Assembly: GCF_900101885.1 (NCBI RefSeq)
Contig: NZ_FNAN01000001.1
Coordinates: forward strand, 310,001-374,000
From: Dyadobacter soli
GTDB taxonomy: Bacteria > Bacteroidota > Bacteroidia > Cytophagales > Spirosomataceae
Length of the DNA stretch: 64,000 nucleotides
Direction: 5' to 3'
Position numbers and translations under genes: made by a program. A model generated the notes under the pieces. The model searched no databases, was not told the origin of the DNA, and saw nothing but the letters and a program-made list of their open reading frames with translations. Shown one piece after another: positions 61,531 to 64,000 of the stretch. The stretch's first letter is position 1. The number at the start of each line of letters is the position of its first letter.

Positions 61531-62610
61531 CTAGCACTGCAAGCTTGGTGAGCATATTTCCAACAACAGTTTAACCTGATATTGCTGATCGTCAACACGG
61601 ATAAACAAGTGGTGTTTTCCCGGATAAAGCAATGTCAAACGTCTTTCTATCAGTTTTTTGCCGAGACCGGCCGGGTGCATTTCAGGTTGCCTGTTTCCCG
61701 TCAGAAGATTTTTGCATTCGAACACGACCTTGTTTTCATCGATTACAAAACGGACGGTAATCGCATTTGGAACTTTCAAATCGGTGTGTTTGAAGGCGTT
61801 TTCGATAAAAGGGATGAACAGCATCGGCTCTATCGTTTGAAGTCCGGGATCTCCCTGTACCACATAGTCAAGCGCGCGATCGTTCGAGGTCCGGATCATT
61901 TGTAAGGTAATGTACTTCTCGATATAGGCGAGCTCCTGCGCCAGCGGGATCCGGCTGTTTTTGGTTTCGTACAACATGAAGCGCATGATATCCGAAAGCT
62001 TGTTCAGGTATGCGGACGCTTTGGCGCTGTTCTTTTCAATGAGGATATCGATGTTGTTGATGGTGTTGAAAAGAAAATGCGGGTCCAGCTGCGACTTGAT
62101 GAGCGCGAGCTCCATTTCATAGTTCCTTTTGTTGAGCTCTTCCCGCAGTTTAACGTCGTGAAACCAGGATTCAAAACCTTTGATCACAAAACCAATGCAA
62201 CCGTTGACCAATGCGATAAATGCGAGCGGCAGCCCCAGTCCAACCGCACCGTAAATGCCGTCGTTCACCAGAAATGCGGAGCTGACGACGAATGTTAGCC
62301 ATACCATACCGGCCAGCGACGCCAGCAGGGCAATTGCCGCAGCCAGCGTGATGAGATTAAAGACGTTTTTCTTCCGGAGATAATAGGGAAACAGAAAGGC
62401 ATAGGAGGAATAAAAGCCGATCACTCCCGGGATGACCGCAAACCCGGCCATGATCCGGCACCAGTGCGCGAACTGCATGGACGGGCGCTGCGATAATGTC
62501 AAAAGGAAAAATAGGACGGCAAGCAGCAGGGCATATAGCGCCCAATACCCGATCTGGAATAGCACACGGGCCGAAAACCTTGATAAAAAATGCCTGTGAA
62601 GTCTTTCCAT
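61531..62610 (-). CDS. LytS-type sensor histidine kinase
   Basis: A 359-residue membrane kinase. About four hydrophobic segments (residues 18-150) precede a His_kinase domain: RNYEMELALIKSQLDPHFLFNTINNIDILIEKN, with the acceptor His in DPHFLFN (about 183). The HATPase part follows (FIENAFKHTDLKVPN, GLGKKLIERRLTLLYPGKHHL). The last residues (LLLEICSPSLQC) run past the usual end of the family, so the 3' end may be a junction. It follows the ABC permease gene by 6 bases on the same strand. Its expected LytTR response regulator is not found downstream, where the AT-rich GNAT gene lies instead. Confidence 0.92.
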   Translation of the reverse strand: MERLHRHFLSRFSARVLFQIGYWALYALLLAVLFFLLTLSQRPSMQFAHWCRIMAGFAVIPGVIGFYSSYAFLFPYYLRKKNVFNLITLAAAIALLASLAGMVWLTFVVSSAFLVNDGIYGAVGLGLPLAFIALVNGCIGFVIKGFESWFHDVKLREELNKRNYEMELALIKSQLDPHFLFNTINNIDILIEKNSAKASAYLNKLSDIMRFMLYETKNSRIPLAQELAYIEKYITLQMIRTSNDRALDYVVQGDPGLQTIEPMLFIPFIENAFKHTDLKVPNAITVRFVIDENKVVFECKNLLTGNRQPEMHPAGLGKKLIERRLTLLYPGKHHLFIRVDDQQYQVKLLLEICSPSLQC

Positions 62611-62616
62611 ATGCGA

Positions 62617-63387
62617 TCACCCTCTGCTCTTTCGGGAGATGTAAAGTAAAAAGTTTAAAGTGGTAAAAAGGACAAAGTAACCCGTCGACCATGCATAAAT
62701 ATTTACATCCGGGTCAATGCGGTTGTCATTGAGCAGAAACTGCTTGGAACAGTAGGTATAGGGCAGCAGATAGCCATACTTCCATGAAACGGCAATAAGC
62801 GAAGCAATGACCATCGCAAATCCTACCCCGATGGGCACCATGAAATTACGGATATGCAGACTCAGCAGGTATTGCAGGGAAAGAATCGGCAGGCTGTACA
62901 GAAAGAACTTGGCATTGCCTGCGAGAAAGGGCTGAAAGGGAAAATCCTGTTTTGGGAAAGGCACATTCGGGAATATCAGTGCGGGTAAAATGCCCGTCAA
63001 AACGATACCCAGGTTGAACAGCAGGAAAAACTGCACCAGCATGGTAAGCGTAATACAGAATTTTGCCAGGAACAGTACCGTGAAACTTTGCGGCGTGGTA
63101 TGGACCTGTTTCCAGGCATTGTTCCGGAATTCGAGCTGGGTGATCAGGCTGGCTGTCAGGATAATGCCCATGGGCAGCACGAATACGGACATATACTGCC
63201 AGCATTGGTTATAAAGCATATGCCAGATTTTGGCGGAAGCATTTTGTTCTGCCAGGGTTTGCGGGTCCAGGATCCTTTTGGTCAGAATAATAAGCGGAAT
63301 GAAAAATGCGCCGATGATGGTGAGCCAGGATGCGGAACTGTTTTTTTTCTTGATCCACTCACTTTGAAAACTGTTGAAGAGTACCAT
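62617..63387 (-). CDS. ABC transporter permease (ABC-2 / lantibiotic immunity type)
   Basis: A 256-residue permease with six membrane segments (starts SEWIKKKNSSASWLTIIGAFFIPLIIL; then YMSVFVLPMGIILTASLIT, FLAKFCITLTMLVQFFLLFNLGIVLTGIL, ILSLQYLLSLHIRNFMVPIGVGFAMVIASLIAV, and a last helix ending FTTLNFLLYISRKSRG). Pattern and size match permeases of bacitracin/lantibiotic self-protection or lipid export systems. The start overlaps the end of the ATPase gene by 29 bases and the kinase follows after 6, so the three are one operon. Related three-gene sets respond to envelope-active antibiotics. Confidence 0.88.
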   Translation of the reverse strand: MVLFNSFQSEWIKKKNSSASWLTIIGAFFIPLIILTKRILDPQTLAEQNASAKIWHMLYNQCWQYMSVFVLPMGIILTASLITQLEFRNNAWKQVHTTPQSFTVLFLAKFCITLTMLVQFFLLFNLGIVLTGILPALIFPNVPFPKQDFPFQPFLAGNAKFFLYSLPILSLQYLLSLHIRNFMVPIGVGFAMVIASLIAVSWKYGYLLPYTYCSKQFLLNDNRIDPDVNIYAWSTGYFVLFTTLNFLLYISRKSRG

Positions 63388-64000
63388 TGTTGTTTGTGAT
63401 CAGGTTCATGAAAATGCTTTCGAGGTCTTTGTGGCTGGTCGTGATTTCGTAGACGGGGATACCGGCCACGATCAGTTCACGGTTGACGGCGCCGATCTGG
63501 TCTCTGGTCAGGTCAGCTATGACAATCTTTTGATCGTCGAGTTTTACGGCATTGTATTTGTGACCCACTATTTCCATCGCCCTGGCCGTGTGATCGATTT
63601 CCCAGGTGGCCTGGAAAGACTGCCCGCTTTTACTGACGAGCTTGTCCAGTGTGCCTTCGTAAACAAGCTTGCCCGCATTGATAATGCCCACGTGTGTGAC
63701 CAGCTTTTGCATTTCCCCCAGTAAATGGCTCGATATCAGTATCGAAATGCCCTGCTGGCGGTTCAGCCGGATCAGCATTTCACGGATTTCAATCATCCCG
63801 TTCGGATCGAGCCCGTTCGTAGGTTCATCCAGGATCAGCAGGCTGGGGTTGTGCAGTAGCGCTATCGCAATTCCCAGACGTTGCTTCATGCCTAGTGAGA
63901 ACCGGGATGCCTTTTTGCTGCCCGTCCGGGATAAGCCTACCAAATGGAGTACTTCGGAAATCCGGCTCTTTGGACATTGGAAAATCTTTTGAAACACAAG
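63359..64000 (-). CDS. ABC transporter ATP-binding protein, partial (5' end outside window)
   Basis: The last about 213 residues of an export-type ABC ATPase. The signature SLGMKQRLGIA, Walker B LLILDEPTNGLDPNG and H-loop ISSHLLGEM are present; Walker A lies beyond the window edge. The C-terminal region (about 130 residues after the H-loop) is the accessory domain seen in BcrA/lantibiotic-type ATPases. The frame is open to the window end, so the apparent GTG near 63997 is internal. The gene overlaps the permease gene by 29 bases. Confidence 0.92.
   Translation of the reverse strand, partial: LVFQKIFQCPKSRISEVLHLVGLSRTGSKKASRFSLGMKQRLGIAIALLHNPSLLILDEPTNGLDPNGMIEIREMLIRLNRQQGISILISSHLLGEMQKLVTHVGIINAGKLVYEGTLDKLVSKSGQSFQATWEIDHTARAMEIVGHKYNAVKLDDQKIVIADLTRDQIGAVNRELIVAGIPVYEITTSHKDLESIFMNLITNNNGTLQQFSK

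Overview
This window looks like chromosome from a Bacteroidota bacterium of the order Cytophagales, most like the Dyadobacter/Spirosoma group. The assignment rests on gene content only: two SusC/SusD outer-membrane pairs, a FecI-type sigma/FecR pair feeding a STN-domain SusC receptor, a DUF4374 lipoprotein beside a TonB receptor, LytS/LytTR pairs, TPR histidine kinases, an ABC-permease/M1-peptidase fusion, and a Bacteroidota-style TATATTTG promoter box. No rRNA, tRNA, CRISPR array or transposase was seen.

Layout. (1) 0-9 kb: a TonB receptor and DUF4374 lipoprotein operon closed by a strong terminator, an AraC regulator, a 117-bp array of three 30-bp palindromes at an exact 41-bp period, a Fic gene that has lost its catalytic core, a small membrane protein, a seven-repeat FG-GAP/ASPIC protein and a DinB-fold protein. 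(2) 9-16.5 kb: ECF sigma factor, FecR anti-sigma, a structured leader, then STN-SusC and SusD, a complete trans-envelope-regulated uptake locus. (3) 16.6-21.3 kb: RsgA GTPase, a DUF4349 lipoprotein, an unknown lipoprotein, and an unusual protein with a cytoplasmic DNA-binding-like N-terminus, one membrane segment and a PKD-like outer part. (4) 21.4-28.8 kb: a second SusC/SusD pair followed by a large secreted protein of unknown function. (5) 28.8-32.2 kb: Crp-type regulator, nitronate monooxygenase, cyanamide-hydratase-like HD protein, AraC regulator. (6) 32.2-39 kb: ABC ATPase and an ABC-permease/M1 aminopeptidase fusion, divergent from a LytS/LytTR pair. (7) 39-57.7 kb: an efflux and signalling region with two paralogous TolC-HlyD-MFS (EmrAB type) operons, two paralogous TPR histidine kinases, a sigma-54 activating response regulator, a degenerate PfkB-like protein with a 58-residue partner, a DUF4833 protein and an AraC regulator. 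(8) 57.7-64 kb: a YcaQ/AlkX-like DNA glycosylase, an AT-rich 800-residue GNAT-plus-membrane protein that looks acquired, and a LytS kinase with an ABC permease and a partial ABC ATPase.

The most informative signal is a regulatory circuit in region 7. A 16-bp palindrome, CTCC(A/G)AAAAATTGGAG, occurs upstream of both the sigma-54 response regulator gene and the first TolC-HlyD-MFS operon. In each case a -24/-12 promoter with the required GG-N10-GC spacing (TGGCA-N6-YTGCC) lies about 170-185 bp downstream of it. This predicts that the response regulator, its TPR kinase and the efflux pump form one autoregulated sigma-54 regulon, while the paralogous second pump has its own divergent AraC regulator and no such sites.

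Other candidates for undescribed biology are the 41-bp-period palindrome array, the GNAT-membrane protein at the edge of an operon that appears to have lost its response regulator, the membrane HTH-PKD protein facing a SusCD operon, and the pseudo-kinase/58-residue protein pair.
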